This document shows, piece after piece, positions 44,472-54,980 of a stretch of DNA of 64,000 nucleotides. This stretch comes from Streptomyces asoensis (GTDB taxonomy: Bacteria > Actinomycetota > Actinomycetes > Streptomycetales > Streptomycetaceae), in NCBI RefSeq assembly GCF_016860545.1, contig NZ_BNEB01000005.1, forward strand, positions 496,001 through 560,000. The letters run 5' to 3'. Within the stretch, counting starts at the first letter, position 1; each line of letters starts with the position of its first letter. A program made the position numbers and the translations under genes. Below the pieces are notes generated by a model. It made no database searches, had not been told where the DNA came from, and worked only from the letters and a program-made list of their open reading frames with translations.

Positions 44472-45323
44472 TCACGCCTCCGGCGCGTCCGTACCGGCCA
44501 GGAAGGGACGCAGAAGCGTGAGCAGGGCGTGCGGCCGGTGCAGGGGGATGATGTGGCCGCAGTCTTCGATGACGTGTCCGGTGAGATCGTCGGTGACCGG
44601 GCGGAGTTGGCGTTCCAGCGCGGTACCGACGGGTCGGGCGCCCAGCGCCATCGTGGGCACCGTCAGGCGGGCGGTGGCGACCGCCCGCTCGATCTGTGCC
44701 GCGCTCTCGGGCAGGGCCCGGTAGTACGAGAACGCGCGGCTCAGCGCCTGGCGGCCGGTGTACGCGCGGACGAACGCGTCCCGCAGGGCGGGGCGCACCC
44801 CGTCGCCCAGTGTGCCGGCGTTCAGGAACCAGTCGATGTAGGCGGCCTCGTGGCCCTCCAGCACGGTCTCGGCGAGGCCGGGCGCGGCGGAGTGGAAGCC
44901 GAACCACCACGGCGGCCCGTCGGCGAGGAAGTCCTCGGCGCCGGGCAGCCGGCCCAGAAGGGACTCCATGACGACCAGGCGCCGGACGAGACCTGGACGG
45001 CGCAGGGCGAGGAGGAAGGCCGGGGCGGTGCCCGCGTCGATGGCCACCACGGCGGCCGAGGACACGCCGAGCGCGGTGAGAAGCGCCGCGGCGTCTTCGG
45101 CCAGCGTGCCCGCGTCGTACCCGGAGGCGGCCCGGCTGCTGTCGCCGAACCCGCGCAGGTCCGGCGCGATGACCCGGTGGCGGCCGGACAGACCGGCCAT
45201 GACGTCCGTCCACAGCTCCCAGGTGTGCGGGAAGCCGTGCAGCAGCAGGACGGCCGGGCCCGATCCGGAGAGGGCGACGTTCAGTTCGACTCCGTTGGCG
45301 AGGACGCGTCGCAGCTCGGGCAT
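44472..45323 (-). CDS. Alpha/beta hydrolase, epoxide hydrolase-like
   Basis: A 283-residue hydrolase. The oxyanion region is HGFPHTWELW near residue 30, as in epoxide hydrolases. The nucleophile position reads VVAIDAGTAPA near 94, so the nucleophile is Asp rather than Ser, again epoxide-hydrolase or dehalogenase-like, although the usual preceding Gly-His is replaced by Ala-Ile. The distal His is in EDCGHIIPLHRP near 262. The ATG at 45323 is preceded by GGAG. It is divergent from an HxlR regulator with a nested dyad between them. Whether it opens epoxides is uncertain given the altered elbow. Confidence 0.85.
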   Translation of the reverse strand: MPELRRVLANGVELNVALSGSGPAVLLLHGFPHTWELWTDVMAGLSGRHRVIAPDLRGFGDSSRAASGYDAGTLAEDAAALLTALGVSSAAVVAIDAGTAPAFLLALRRPGLVRRLVVMESLLGRLPGAEDFLADGPPWWFGFHSAAPGLAETVLEGHEAAYIDWFLNAGTLGDGVRPALRDAFVRAYTGRQALSRAFSYYRALPESAAQIERAVATARLTVPTMALGARPVGTALERQLRPVTDDLTGHVIEDCGHIIPLHRPHALLTLLRPFLAGTDAPEA

Positions 45324-45357
45324 GGAGGGACTCCGGGTGTTCGGTGAGGAATGGTGA

Positions 45358-45384
45358 CCAGGTCACGTTAGGGAACTAACCTGG
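45358..45384. promoter_or_regulatory. Nested dyad, probable HxlR operator
   Basis: GTTAG-GGAA-CTAAC (45367-45380) sits inside CCAGGT (45358-45363) and ACCTGG (45379-45384). The interval is the 103-base gap between the divergent hydrolase and HxlR genes, 35 bases from the hydrolase start. HxlR proteins bind such dyads next to the genes they control. Confidence 0.6.
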
Positions 45385-45426
45385 TCCGCCCAAGACGGCA
45401 CTTTCCCTTCAGGTGGTGAGCTCCAG

Positions 45427-45840
45427 GTGACCACGTCGAGGCCCGGCGGACGTGACCGGCGACCGGGTGAGCGCGGGGACCTGCTGGATCCGCTCTGCCC
45501 GACCCGCCGGTTGCTCGACCGCATCGGCACCAAGTGGACGTCGATGGCGGTCAAGGTGCTGGCCGAGGAGGCTCCGGACGAGCTCCGTTTCGCGGAACTG
45601 CGGCGCCGGATCCCGGGCATCTCGCAGAAGATGCTGTCCGTCACCCTGCGCGGTCTGGTCCGCGACGGTCTGGTCGCGCGCCGCGTGGAACCGACCGTGC
45701 CGCCCGCCGTCCACTACCGGCTCACCGAGCTCGGCCTGTCCCTCGAAGGACCGCTCGCCGCCCTGCGGGTCTGGGCCGAGACGCACATGCCGGAGATCGA
45801 CCGCAGCAACCGGCTGGCCGACGAGTCGTCCCCCGAATAG
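45427..45840 (+). CDS. HxlR-family transcriptional regulator
   Basis: A winged-helix regulator of 137 residues. The HxlR core reads CPTRRLLDRIGTKWTSMAVKVL, RFAELRRRIPGISQKMLS and VTLRGLVRDGLV, with the wing VEPTVPPAVHYRLTELG. The N-terminal Cys in LCPTRR is the conserved redox-sensing position of several HxlR proteins. The GTG at 45427 has AGGTGGTGAG upstream. It is divergent from the epoxide-hydrolase-like gene and probably represses it. A GC hairpin at 45859 follows the stop. Confidence 0.92.
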   Translation: MTTSRPGGRDRRPGERGDLLDPLCPTRRLLDRIGTKWTSMAVKVLAEEAPDELRFAELRRRIPGISQKMLSVTLRGLVRDGLVARRVEPTVPPAVHYRLTELGLSLEGPLAALRVWAETHMPEIDRSNRLADESSPE

Positions 45841-45858
45841 CCGCGGATCGCCTCACCC

Positions 45859-45895
45859 GACCGCGCCCCGGCGGGGTCGACTCGCCGGGGCGGTC
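45859..45895 (+). terminator. Terminator after the HxlR gene
   Basis: GACCGC and GCCCCGGCG pair with CGCCGGGGCGGTC across an 11-base loop, with a 2-base bulge in the left arm. It starts 18 bases after the HxlR stop and lies between that gene and the convergent DUF4142 gene. Confidence 0.6.
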
Positions 45896-45949
45896 AGGAC
45901 GCAGTGGCGACGCAAGACATTCCACCCCTGACCGGTTCCGCAGGCCATG

Positions 45950-46693
45950 TCAGGAGGTTCGGCCGGCTTCCGCGCTCGCCGCGCCCGTGGACCCGGGCGA
46001 GAGCGTGCCGTCGTCCGGCGAGGGGAGGACGGCCTGCGGCTGGCCGGCCACCGGAGGGGGTGGGGTGGTGTCCTGGGCGGGCAGGCCGGTCGGTTGGGAG
46101 AGGGCCCGGTCGAAGTCGACCAGGCCGGTCTTCTCCACGAGGGTGATGTGCTCCATGAGGATGTCGTTGGTGCGGTCGGCCAGGGCACGGATCAGCGAGT
46201 TCTTGGTGGTGGTGCGGACGCTCGCGGTCTTGGAGAGGATCTGGCCCTGTGTCGCGCGCAGGATGGTGGCCATGTCGGTGTCGAACTGCTTGCCGCTCTC
46301 GGCGTTCAGCTGGGTCACGAAGCCCTGCTGTTGCGGCGACGGCTGGTTGGGCAGCGCGATGTCCAGCTCCCCGGCGACGCCACGGCACGCGGCATCCAGC
46401 GAGGCGTGGCCCGCGATCAGGTGCTCCCCGGCGGTCTTGACCGCCTTGGTCGTGCTCTTCTGCATCGCCATCTGGCCGACGGGGTACTCCCACAGACCGG
46501 CCGCCCGCACCTCGACGACGAAGTCGCGGTCCGCTTCCGTCAACGGCCCCGTCGCCGGGTGGCCGATGATCCGTTCGGGCGCGCTGCTGACCTTCTGGAC
46601 TCCGAGCATGGAGGGGTAGAGGAGCGAGCCCAGAGTGAAGGCGATCCCACCGCCGAGGAAAAGGGTGCCCGCGAACTTCCGTGAAAAGAGCAC
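45950..46693 (-). CDS. DUF4142 secreted or membrane-anchored protein (paralogue 1)
   Basis: A 247-residue protein with an N-terminal membrane/signal segment (KFAGTLFLGGGIAFTLGSLLYP) followed by a helical DUF4142 domain: DRDFVVEVRAAGLWEYPVGQMAMQ, AGEHLIAGHASLD and FDTDMATILRATQGQIL. The family is a four-helix, ferritin-like fold of unknown function found in envelope proteins. The C-terminal 50 residues are Pro-rich. The GTG at 46693 has AGGAG at 5 bases; the longer upstream frame is a repeat-bearing non-coding extension. A second copy with the same layout is at 48755, so the two are paralogues. No lipobox Cys is visible. Confidence 0.85.
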   Translation of the reverse strand: MLFSRKFAGTLFLGGGIAFTLGSLLYPSMLGVQKVSSAPERIIGHPATGPLTEADRDFVVEVRAAGLWEYPVGQMAMQKSTTKAVKTAGEHLIAGHASLDAACRGVAGELDIALPNQPSPQQQGFVTQLNAESGKQFDTDMATILRATQGQILSKTASVRTTTKNSLIRALADRTNDILMEHITLVEKTGLVDFDRALSQPTGLPAQDTTPPPPVAGQPQAVLPSPDDGTLSPGSTGAASAEAGRTS

Positions 46694-47155
46694 TGTGTCT
46701 CCTGATCCGAAATCGGATCCCGCACGCGCAGGAGTACGGACACGGGGCCCCGCGGGATCAATCGGATGCGCAACGGGTTCGCAAAATCGAGCGCGCGCAG
46801 GGGGCTGCGTCGCCGCCTGTCCGAGCCAGGCCGGCCCTCGGCGCGAAGAGGGGCCGTTCGGCCCCGACTGCGGTCCCGGAGTGGGCCGTTGGACCCTATC
46901 GGGGCCGGGTGCCCTTGTGCGGATCATGTGGCGGCGGCCGGGAAGGGCCTCGATCATTCCCGCACTTGCGGCACTTCCCGGCTCGTCATCGACAGAGGCG
47001 GACACGGAGGGCGCCGGCCGGTGGGCGAGGCGCGGACGAAGCAGGAAGGGGGTCAGCAGGAAGGGAGTCAGCAGGAAGGGGGTCGGCCGACGCACGGCCT
47101 CCCCCGGTGGCTTCGGCCCTGGAGAATCGCCGGTATCACCCCGCCCGCGCTGAGC
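46694..47155. other. Intergenic region of 462 bases with a 15 bp repeat
   Basis: No credible gene on either strand: the open frames here have no ribosome site and translate to low-complexity Arg/Pro-rich sequence. It holds the promoter of the DUF4142 gene at its left end and the triple 15 bp repeat at 47041. No terminator hairpin for tspO is clear. Confidence 0.5.
47041..47085. repeat. Three tandem 15 bp units
   Basis: The unit GCAGGAAGGGGGTCA is repeated three times (47041-47055, 47056-47070 with one change, 47071-47085 with one change). It is noncoding, about 70 bases downstream of tspO. The unit length of 15 keeps frames, so antisense translation gives an apparent PFLLT peptide repeat that is not real. 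Confidence 0.85.
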
Positions 47156-47698
47156 TCATGGCCGCGGACGGCGACCGCCGACGTTGCGGCGGGCGATGGA
47201 CGCGTTCAGGGCGGTGGCGAAACCGCACCACAGGACATACGGAACGAGCGTCCGGCCGGCCGCTCTGTCCACTCGGGTCACCCGACGCAGGAGCCGCACA
47301 TTGCTGGCGTCGAGGGCCAGGGTGGCCGCCACACCGGCCGACGGACTCCGCAGCCCGAAGAAGGCCCAGTTCCAGCCCACGTTCAACGCGAGATTCGACG
47401 CGAGGTCGGCCACCAGATGACGACGCACCTCACCCCGCGACTTCGCCAGGGCGCGGCCGGTGGCGAAGGCCACGGAGGCGTACAGCGGTGTCCAGACGAC
47501 ACCGAAGGCCCAGGACGGGGGCTGCCACGGCGGTTTGGCGAGCGTCTTGTACCAGGTGCCGTCGGCGTCGACGGCTTTGCCGCCCGCCACGGCCGTGGCG
47601 ACGACGGCGGCACCGGTCGCCGCGTAGAGGTGCCACGAGGGAGCCCGCTCGGCAGATACGGCGGGTACGGCAGATGCACGCTCGCTGATCAGTCTCAT
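47156..47698 (-). CDS. tspO: TspO/MBR family tryptophan-rich membrane protein
   Basis: A 180-residue integral membrane protein with the five-helix TspO fold, which binds porphyrins and other small hydrophobic ligands. The signature WYKTLAKPPWQPPSWAFGVVW is visible near residue 50, then YASVAFATGRAL, NLALNVGWNWAFFGLRSP, and the last helix LVPYVLWCGFATALNASI. The N-terminal 25 residues are extra. The ATG at 47698 has AAGGGG 7 bases upstream; upstream in-frame sequence is not protein-like. It is divergent from the VOC gene and lies between the two DUF4142 paralogues. Stress or tetrapyrrole-linked regulation is typical of the family but not visible here. Confidence 0.92.
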   Translation of the reverse strand: MRLISERASAVPAVSAERAPSWHLYAATGAAVVATAVAGGKAVDADGTWYKTLAKPPWQPPSWAFGVVWTPLYASVAFATGRALAKSRGEVRRHLVADLASNLALNVGWNWAFFGLRSPSAGVAATLALDASNVRLLRRVTRVDRAAGRTLVPYVLWCGFATALNASIARRNVGGRRPRP

Positions 47699-47915
47699 GC
47701 TCCTACCCCTTCCCCGAAGAGCCGGGCGGACCGCGCCCGCACCGCCCCGGACCGCACTTCCCCGGCCCGCACCGGCCCCGTGAAGCCGCCGAGTGCGCGG
47801 GCGGTGCGCTCCATGCAGGTGAATTCGGCGTCGCGCCCGGGGCCGGACGTGGACGGCGAGGAGGAGGGTGGGCATCGTGGCCCCGCCCGGCTCGTCCCTC
47901 GTCCAGGAGAAACCC

Positions 47916-48707
47916 ATGCTCGACACCGCCTTCGTCACCGGATCACCCAACTGGCTGGACCTCGGCAGCCCCGACACCGACGCGGCCGCCGCCTTCTACG
48001 GCGCGGTCCTGGGGTGGCAGTTCGAGTCCGCCGGTCCGCAGGCGGGCGGGTACGGGTTCTTCCGCATCGACGGGAAGACCGTCGCCGCCCTCGGACCGCT
48101 CACCGGGGAAGGCGCGCGGTCCGCCTGGATGGTGCACTTCAAGACCGAGGACATCGAGGAGACGGTGTCGGCCGTCACGGCCGGCGGCGGGAGCGTCCGG
48201 GCGCAGCCCTTGGACGTCATGGGCGAGGGCCGGTTGGCCCAGGTCACCGACCCGCAGGGCGCCGAGTTCGCGCTCTGGCAGCCCGGCAGGACCGCCGGGC
48301 TGGACCTGACGTCCGCGCCCGGCGCACTGCTCTGGGTCGAGCTGCACGTGCCGGACCCGGTCGCGGACATCACCTTCTACCGGGGCCTCTTCGGCTGGCG
48401 CAGCCAGGACATGGAGACCCCCGGCATGACCTACCGGGTGCTCAGCGTCCGGGACGGCGATCAGCAGGCCGCCTCCTTCGGCGGGGCCGCGCCGCTGGGC
48501 GACGGCGCGGGCGGCGGGGTCGAGCGGCCCCGCTGGGTGCCGTACTTCCACGCCACGGACGTCGACTCCGTGGTCACCTCGGCCACGGCGCACGGCGGGT
48601 CGGTGCTGATGCCGGCGGCGGACGTCCCCGACGTCGGCCGTATCGCCTGGCTCGCGGACCCCTTCGGCGCGGTCTTCGCCCTGCTGAGGCCCGACCCGCG
48701 GATGTGA
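47916..48707 (+). CDS. Tandem VOC-domain (glyoxalase-like) protein
   Basis: A 263-residue protein with two vicinal-oxygen-chelate domains (about 8-120 and 135-260), each starting with a beta strand then a helix (NWLDLGSPDTDAAAAFYGAVLGW; LWVELHVPDPVADITFYRGLFGW) and ending with a PxG-FALW/FALL strand. The His and Glu metal ligands of true glyoxalases are largely lacking, so it resembles the hydroxylase/27K-antigen-type VOC proteins or drug-binding proteins of actinobacteria. The ATG at 47916 follows CAGGAGA at 6 bases. It is divergent from tspO. Function unassigned. Confidence 0.88.
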   Translation: MLDTAFVTGSPNWLDLGSPDTDAAAAFYGAVLGWQFESAGPQAGGYGFFRIDGKTVAALGPLTGEGARSAWMVHFKTEDIEETVSAVTAGGGSVRAQPLDVMGEGRLAQVTDPQGAEFALWQPGRTAGLDLTSAPGALLWVELHVPDPVADITFYRGLFGWRSQDMETPGMTYRVLSVRDGDQQAASFGGAAPLGDGAGGGVERPRWVPYFHATDVDSVVTSATAHGGSVLMPAADVPDVGRIAWLADPFGAVFALLRPDPRM

Positions 48708-48754
48708 CGGAGCGGGCCCCGGCCGGGCTGTCGGCCGCCGAGGCGTGTCTCGCC

Positions 48755-49510
48755 CTAGCCGGCGTTCCCGGCCTGGCCGTTCATGGCCGGGCCCAGGTCG
48801 ACGGGGGTGGAGGTGGCGTTGGGCGGCGGAGGCAGGACGACCAGGGGCTGACCGGCGGGCGGCACCGGCGGGGTCAGGTCCGACTTGGGCAGCTTCGGCG
48901 GGGTGGTCTGGGTGAACAGCGTGGTGTCGAAGTCGACCAGACCGGTCTTCTCCATCACCGTGATGTGGTCCAGGACGGTGTCGTTCGCCTGGTCCGCGAG
49001 GGCGCGCACCAGGGTGTTCTTCGTCGTCGAGCGGACCTTCGCAACGGTGTTGAAGATCGAACCGTGCGTCATGCGCAGGATGTTGGCGAAGTCGACGTCG
49101 AACTGCTTGCCCTGGGCCGCCTTGAGGGTGTTCACGAACCCCTCCTGCTGCGGACTGGCTATGTTCGGCAGGACGACGTTCAGCATCGGCGCGATCTTGC
49201 GGCAGGTCTCGTCGAGCGCCGCGTGCCCGTCGACCAGGTGCTGACTGGCGGTCTGGACCTCCTTGCTCTGGCCCTTCTGCAACCCGATGAGCCCGACGGG
49301 GTGCTCCCACAGCCCGGCCGCCCGCACCGCGACCACGAAGGCCCGGTCGCCTTCGGTGAACGGCCCCCACTGCGTGTTGGCGATGAGGCGGTCGCCGGAG
49401 GTGGACACGGTGTCCAGACCGAGCATCGACGGGTAGGCGAGGGCGCTGACCGTCAGAGCCAGCGCACCACCGACCACCACGGTGCCCAACATGTTTCGCG
49501 AAAGCCGCAC
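48755..49510 (-). CDS. DUF4142 secreted or membrane-anchored protein (paralogue 2)
   Basis: A 251-residue protein closely resembling that at 45950: hydrophobic N-terminus (GTVVVGGALALTVSALAYPSMLG), then DRAFVVAVRAAGLWEHPVGL, SQHLVDGHAALDETC, FDVDFANILRMTHGSIF and a Pro-rich tail. Both share the phrases SxLxYPSMLG and VEKTGLVDFD or MEKTGLVDFD, so they arose by gene duplication. The GTG at 49510 has AGGAGGA 3 to 4 bases upstream. It lies 202 bases downstream of the receptor kinase gene, on the same strand, and convergent with the VOC gene. Function is unknown; an envelope role is likely. Confidence 0.85.
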   Translation of the reverse strand: MRLSRNMLGTVVVGGALALTVSALAYPSMLGLDTVSTSGDRLIANTQWGPFTEGDRAFVVAVRAAGLWEHPVGLIGLQKGQSKEVQTASQHLVDGHAALDETCRKIAPMLNVVLPNIASPQQEGFVNTLKAAQGKQFDVDFANILRMTHGSIFNTVAKVRSTTKNTLVRALADQANDTVLDHITVMEKTGLVDFDTTLFTQTTPPKLPKSDLTPPVPPAGQPLVVLPPPPNATSTPVDLGPAMNGQAGNAG

Positions 49511-49712
49511 TGTTCCTCCTGCGCAGTCGGGGGACTTGCCGAGTCGCTCATCTCCCCGTGGGGACCGACACAGACAGATACGCGCCCGATGCGGTTCGGG
49601 CTCAGCAGGTTCCCGGAATTGTTCAAGAGAAAGCAAAGATGCCCTGTGCATCTTCTGTCCGGCTCCGGTGCGGGCGACGTCACGCGGTGACGCGCCCGTA
49701 CCGTCCCGGCCG

Positions 49713-52058
<2,346 letters not shown>

Positions 52059-52255
52059 CTCAACCCCCCGGGCGCCGTCCGGTTCGGGCGCCCGCACCTG
52101 AGTACCACCCGGCGATCACCGGCTCGGCGCTCGGCCCGAAAGACAGAGGGAGTTGACGACGAATGATCGATAACGTCCGTCCATGACCGGCGGACCCGCC
52201 GATTCCAGCGGCCGTCGCGAGGCAGCGGGCCGGTCGCCGTGGCCCTCGTGGTGGG

Positions 52256-53212
52256 TCAGTGGCTCCAGTAGTCGCGGTCCGGGAGTTCCACCCACATATC
52301 GGGAGGTCCGGCCACGGCACGGCTGTCGGCCGGGCGCAGTCCCGCGAACGCACAGGCGTAGGCCACGGGTTCGACGTGGTAGAGGTACGACATCAGGACC
52401 TCCTCGGGAGTGTCGCCCTCGTCCGGGCCACCACCCGGGTGCAGGTCCCAGCCCTCGATCGCCGCGTGACGGGCGATGCTGCCCTGGTCGCCGCTCTTGG
52501 GGTTGGCGTAGAGGCCGTAGCAGACCGTGCCGGCCGAGAGCCGGGTGAGGACGCCCGGCGTCTGCGGCGCGTACCCCCAGGGCTGTGTGACGACGCAGCC
52601 GCCCGGCACGGTCGTCACACCGACGATCCGGAGGCTCTCGTCCATGTCGTACGCGTACGGGTCCTCCACCAGTTCGTCGACGATCTCGTCCGCCACCGGC
52701 GTCGCCTCCAGACGGCGTACCGCTTCGGCCGCGTCGATCCCGGCCACGCAGGCCAGCCCCGTGCCGTCGTAGTAGAGCCCGTCCAGTGCGGTGACGAGCC
52801 GTTGGGCCTCCCGCGCCGCCGTGCGCTCGGTGTCGCTCAGGCCCACCCCCGGGGGTACGGGGAACAGGTCAGGAGTCGGGCCCGCCAGGCTGAGCCTTCC
52901 CGGTGACCAGCCCCCGGTGGACGGCCGCCAGGGGTCGGCCCCGGCCGCGGCGAGGACGCGCGCGTTCTCCGGCTTCCTCGACACGACGGCCGCCCACAGC
53001 GCCGTCACCCCGTTCTCCAGGGCGTCCACGTCGGTGACCCGGCCCGCCAGCTCCGCGACGACCTCCGGGGCCCCGGACACCGCCGCCCGGTGCAGCGGCC
53101 GGCCGCCGCTCCACTCCTCCGGGTCGGCGCCTTCGGCGAGACGCCGGCACACGTCGTCGACGTCCGTCCAGTCCCAGCCCATGCCGACCCAGCCACCGCT
53201 CTCCCCCGCCAC
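52256..53212 (-). CDS. Ankyrin-repeat protein
   Basis: A cytoplasmic protein of 318 residues. Residues about 35-100 carry two ankyrin-like repeats (RPLHRAAVSGAPEVVAELA; TALWAAVVSRKPENARVLAAAGADPW). The rest is a domain I do not recognise, with motifs CVVTQPWGYAPQTPGV, CYGLYANPKSGDQG and VMSYLYHVEP, and no membrane or signal segment. The GTG at 53212 has GGAGGG at 7 bases; an ATG at 53182 is the alternative. It is encoded upstream of, and parallel to, the receptor kinase with 197 bases between. Ankyrin repeats suggest protein binding. No partner is visible. Confidence 0.8.
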   Translation of the reverse strand: MAGESGGWVGMGWDWTDVDDVCRRLAEGADPEEWSGGRPLHRAAVSGAPEVVAELAGRVTDVDALENGVTALWAAVVSRKPENARVLAAAGADPWRPSTGGWSPGRLSLAGPTPDLFPVPPGVGLSDTERTAAREAQRLVTALDGLYYDGTGLACVAGIDAAEAVRRLEATPVADEIVDELVEDPYAYDMDESLRIVGVTTVPGGCVVTQPWGYAPQTPGVLTRLSAGTVCYGLYANPKSGDQGSIARHAAIEGWDLHPGGGPDEGDTPEEVLMSYLYHVEPVAYACAFAGLRPADSRAVAGPPDMWVELPDRDYWSH

Positions 53213-53553
53213 CGAAATCCCTCCGCCCGATCGCCTGCTTCCGTCTCCACGCTCGCACACGGGACTGACAACGGGGACGGCTCAGGGGCATCGTCTCCCG
53301 TGCAGTGGGGCAGAGTTGACGGCTCGTCCGGGCATTGATGCCGGTCGGCCGCGGTGGCGGGCGAAGACGATCAGCCGGGTGACAACCGGTGCGTGCCTTG
53401 GTGGCGTTGCCATGTCCGTGTTCTGTCACGGCACCGTGGAGGGTCGTGGACAGCGATCCCGAGGGCGCGGGAGTGCAGGCATAGTTGATCCACAGCGGCT
53501 CACAGACCGCTCGCCGTCTCCCACTCCACCGCTCCCGAAAGGGCTCCTTCGTC
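53213..53553. other. Intergenic region of 341 bases
   Basis: Divergent promoter region between the ankyrin gene and the lipoprotein gene. No credible coding frame. An AAAGGG ribosome site lies 10 bases before the lipoprotein ATG. No dyad or terminator stands out. Confidence 0.5.
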
Positions 53554-54396
53554 ATGACTTCCCTGCGTTCCCGTTCCGTTCTGATCGCCGCTGCCGCCGT
53601 GGCGGGAACGCTGCTGATGACGGCATGCCAGAACGACGACACGGCCGCCGGCTCCACCTCGGACAGCTCGGCGACGGCGCAGGCCGCCGCGGGCAAGGGC
53701 GGGGTGAGCGGTACCTTCGCGGCGGGCACGGTCGCCTACCTGGCGCCGGGCAAGTACACCGTCACCACCGGCGGCAAGGAACAGCAGTTCTGGCTGGCCG
53801 AGGACACAAAGATCTGGGGCGCGGGGAAGATCTGCGGTGACGCCGCCGGGCAGGCCGCCGAGGAGTGCACCGAGGCGCAGCTGGAGAAGGCCGCGAAGAG
53901 CTCCGCGGTACCGGCGGACGTGGTGCTGAAGGACGGCAACGCCGTGACCGTCACCGAACGGCCGGCCGGCGGGTCCGGCACGGGCTCCTCCTCGGGCGGT
54001 TCGGCCACCGGCGGGTCGTCCGGAGGCGGTTCGTCCGCCGGTTCCTCGTCCACCGGCGGTTCCTCCTCGGGCGGTGGGAAGGCGTCCACGGGCGGCGGCT
54101 CGGGCAGCGGCGGGAGCGGTTCGTCCGGCAAGGTGAGCGGGACCTGGCTGGGAACGGTGTCCTACCTGGCGCCGGGCAAGTACACGGTGTCGGACATCAA
54201 GGACACGCAGCAGCAGTTCTGGCTCGCCGAGGACACCGAGATCTGGGGTGTGGGCGGTATGTGCGGCGACGCCGACGGTCAGGCGGCCGTGGAGTGCACC
54301 GAGGCGCAGCTGGAGAAGGCCGCGAAGGCGGGCTCCCTGTCCGCGACGGTGAAGATCACCGACGGCATCGCCACCAGCATCACCGAGGAGTCGTAG
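53554..54396 (+). CDS. Lipoprotein with a tandemly duplicated domain
   Basis: A 280-residue predicted lipoprotein: basic start, hydrophobic core and lipobox LLMTAC with the lipidated Cys at residue 25. Two copies of an 83-residue domain follow (51-133 and 194-277), sharing YLAPGKYTV, QQFWLAEDT, CGDA and ECTEAQLEKAAK. Each copy keeps two Cys residues (CGDA, ECTE), likely one disulphide. A 60-residue Gly/Ser linker (about 138-193) separates them. I do not recognise the domain. The ATG at 53554 is chosen over an upstream in-frame ATG because it starts the signal peptide. Function unknown; exposure on the cell surface is likely. Confidence 0.85.
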   Translation: MTSLRSRSVLIAAAAVAGTLLMTACQNDDTAAGSTSDSSATAQAAAGKGGVSGTFAAGTVAYLAPGKYTVTTGGKEQQFWLAEDTKIWGAGKICGDAAGQAAEECTEAQLEKAAKSSAVPADVVLKDGNAVTVTERPAGGSGTGSSSGGSATGGSSGGGSSAGSSSTGGSSSGGGKASTGGGSGSGGSGSSGKVSGTWLGTVSYLAPGKYTVSDIKDTQQQFWLAEDTEIWGVGGMCGDADGQAAVECTEAQLEKAAKAGSLSATVKITDGIATSITEES

Positions 54397-54537
54397 CCCG
54401 CGGGCCGTCGTCGTACGCGTACGGGGTTCCCGGCAGTACATGAACCGGTGCGTGTCGAAGTACCGGCGAGGACGTGCCCTTCGACTGCGGGACCGCCGAG
54501 TTCGTCTGCCGTGCCCTCACCGACCCCCACCAGCGGT

Positions 54538-54855
54538 TCACGTCGGCGGAATTCCGTCTCCGCCCAGTGCACGTCCGGCCGTCGGGCGGGCTTCGTCCAG
54601 CCGGTGATCCGTACGAGCCGCGCCGATCCACCGGTCCCCGTGCGCCCACGCCCGTATCGTCACGGCACGGTCCCCGAGAACGGCCAGGAGGGCGGCACCA
54701 CCGCAACCGTCGGCCGGCGGATCCGTACGACCGTCGAGGACGAGGGTGCTCGGGGCGCCGTACCGGTCGGCGAGCAGGTCGGTCGCGGCCTGCGGGTCCA
54801 GGTCGTCGGGCAGTCGGACGGACCCCTCCCCCGGGCCGGCTGTGGTGGTCCCCAC
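54538..54855 (-). CDS. Small hypothetical protein
   Basis: Function not recognised. A minus-strand frame of 105 residues from a GTG at 54855, with C-ended codons typical of real genes here and a plausible globular pattern (ATDLLADRYGAPSTLVLDG; VTIRAWAHGDRWIGAA). WAHGDRWIG resembles a short motif seen in other Streptomyces hypothetical proteins, but I cannot name a family. No clear ribosome site precedes the GTG and the last residues look low-complexity, so it may be partly degraded. It is convergent with the lipoprotein gene. Confidence 0.4.
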   Translation of the reverse strand: MGTTTAGPGEGSVRLPDDLDPQAATDLLADRYGAPSTLVLDGRTDPPADGCGGAALLAVLGDRAVTIRAWAHGDRWIGAARTDHRLDEARPTAGRALGGDGIPPT

Positions 54856-54980
54856 CGGTGAGGCGGGCTCCGGGACTTCCGCCGCCGTTCACGGGGGGTC
54901 TGCCTCCCCGGAGGAACTCCGTTCAGGCCACGGGGGAACGGTCATACCGCCCTGATCATGACAACCCCAGGACGGTTTCC

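Noticed and set aside
46694..47095. N-terminal extension of the DUF4142 frame with a PFLLT peptide repeat
   Set aside because: The repeat is only a translation of the 15 bp DNA repeat; the GTG at 46693 has a good ribosome site and begins the signal segment.
54474..54980. N-terminal extension of the LTD protein frame
   Set aside because: Low-complexity Arg/Pro-rich translation, no ribosome site, and the signal peptide starts at the GTG at 54981.
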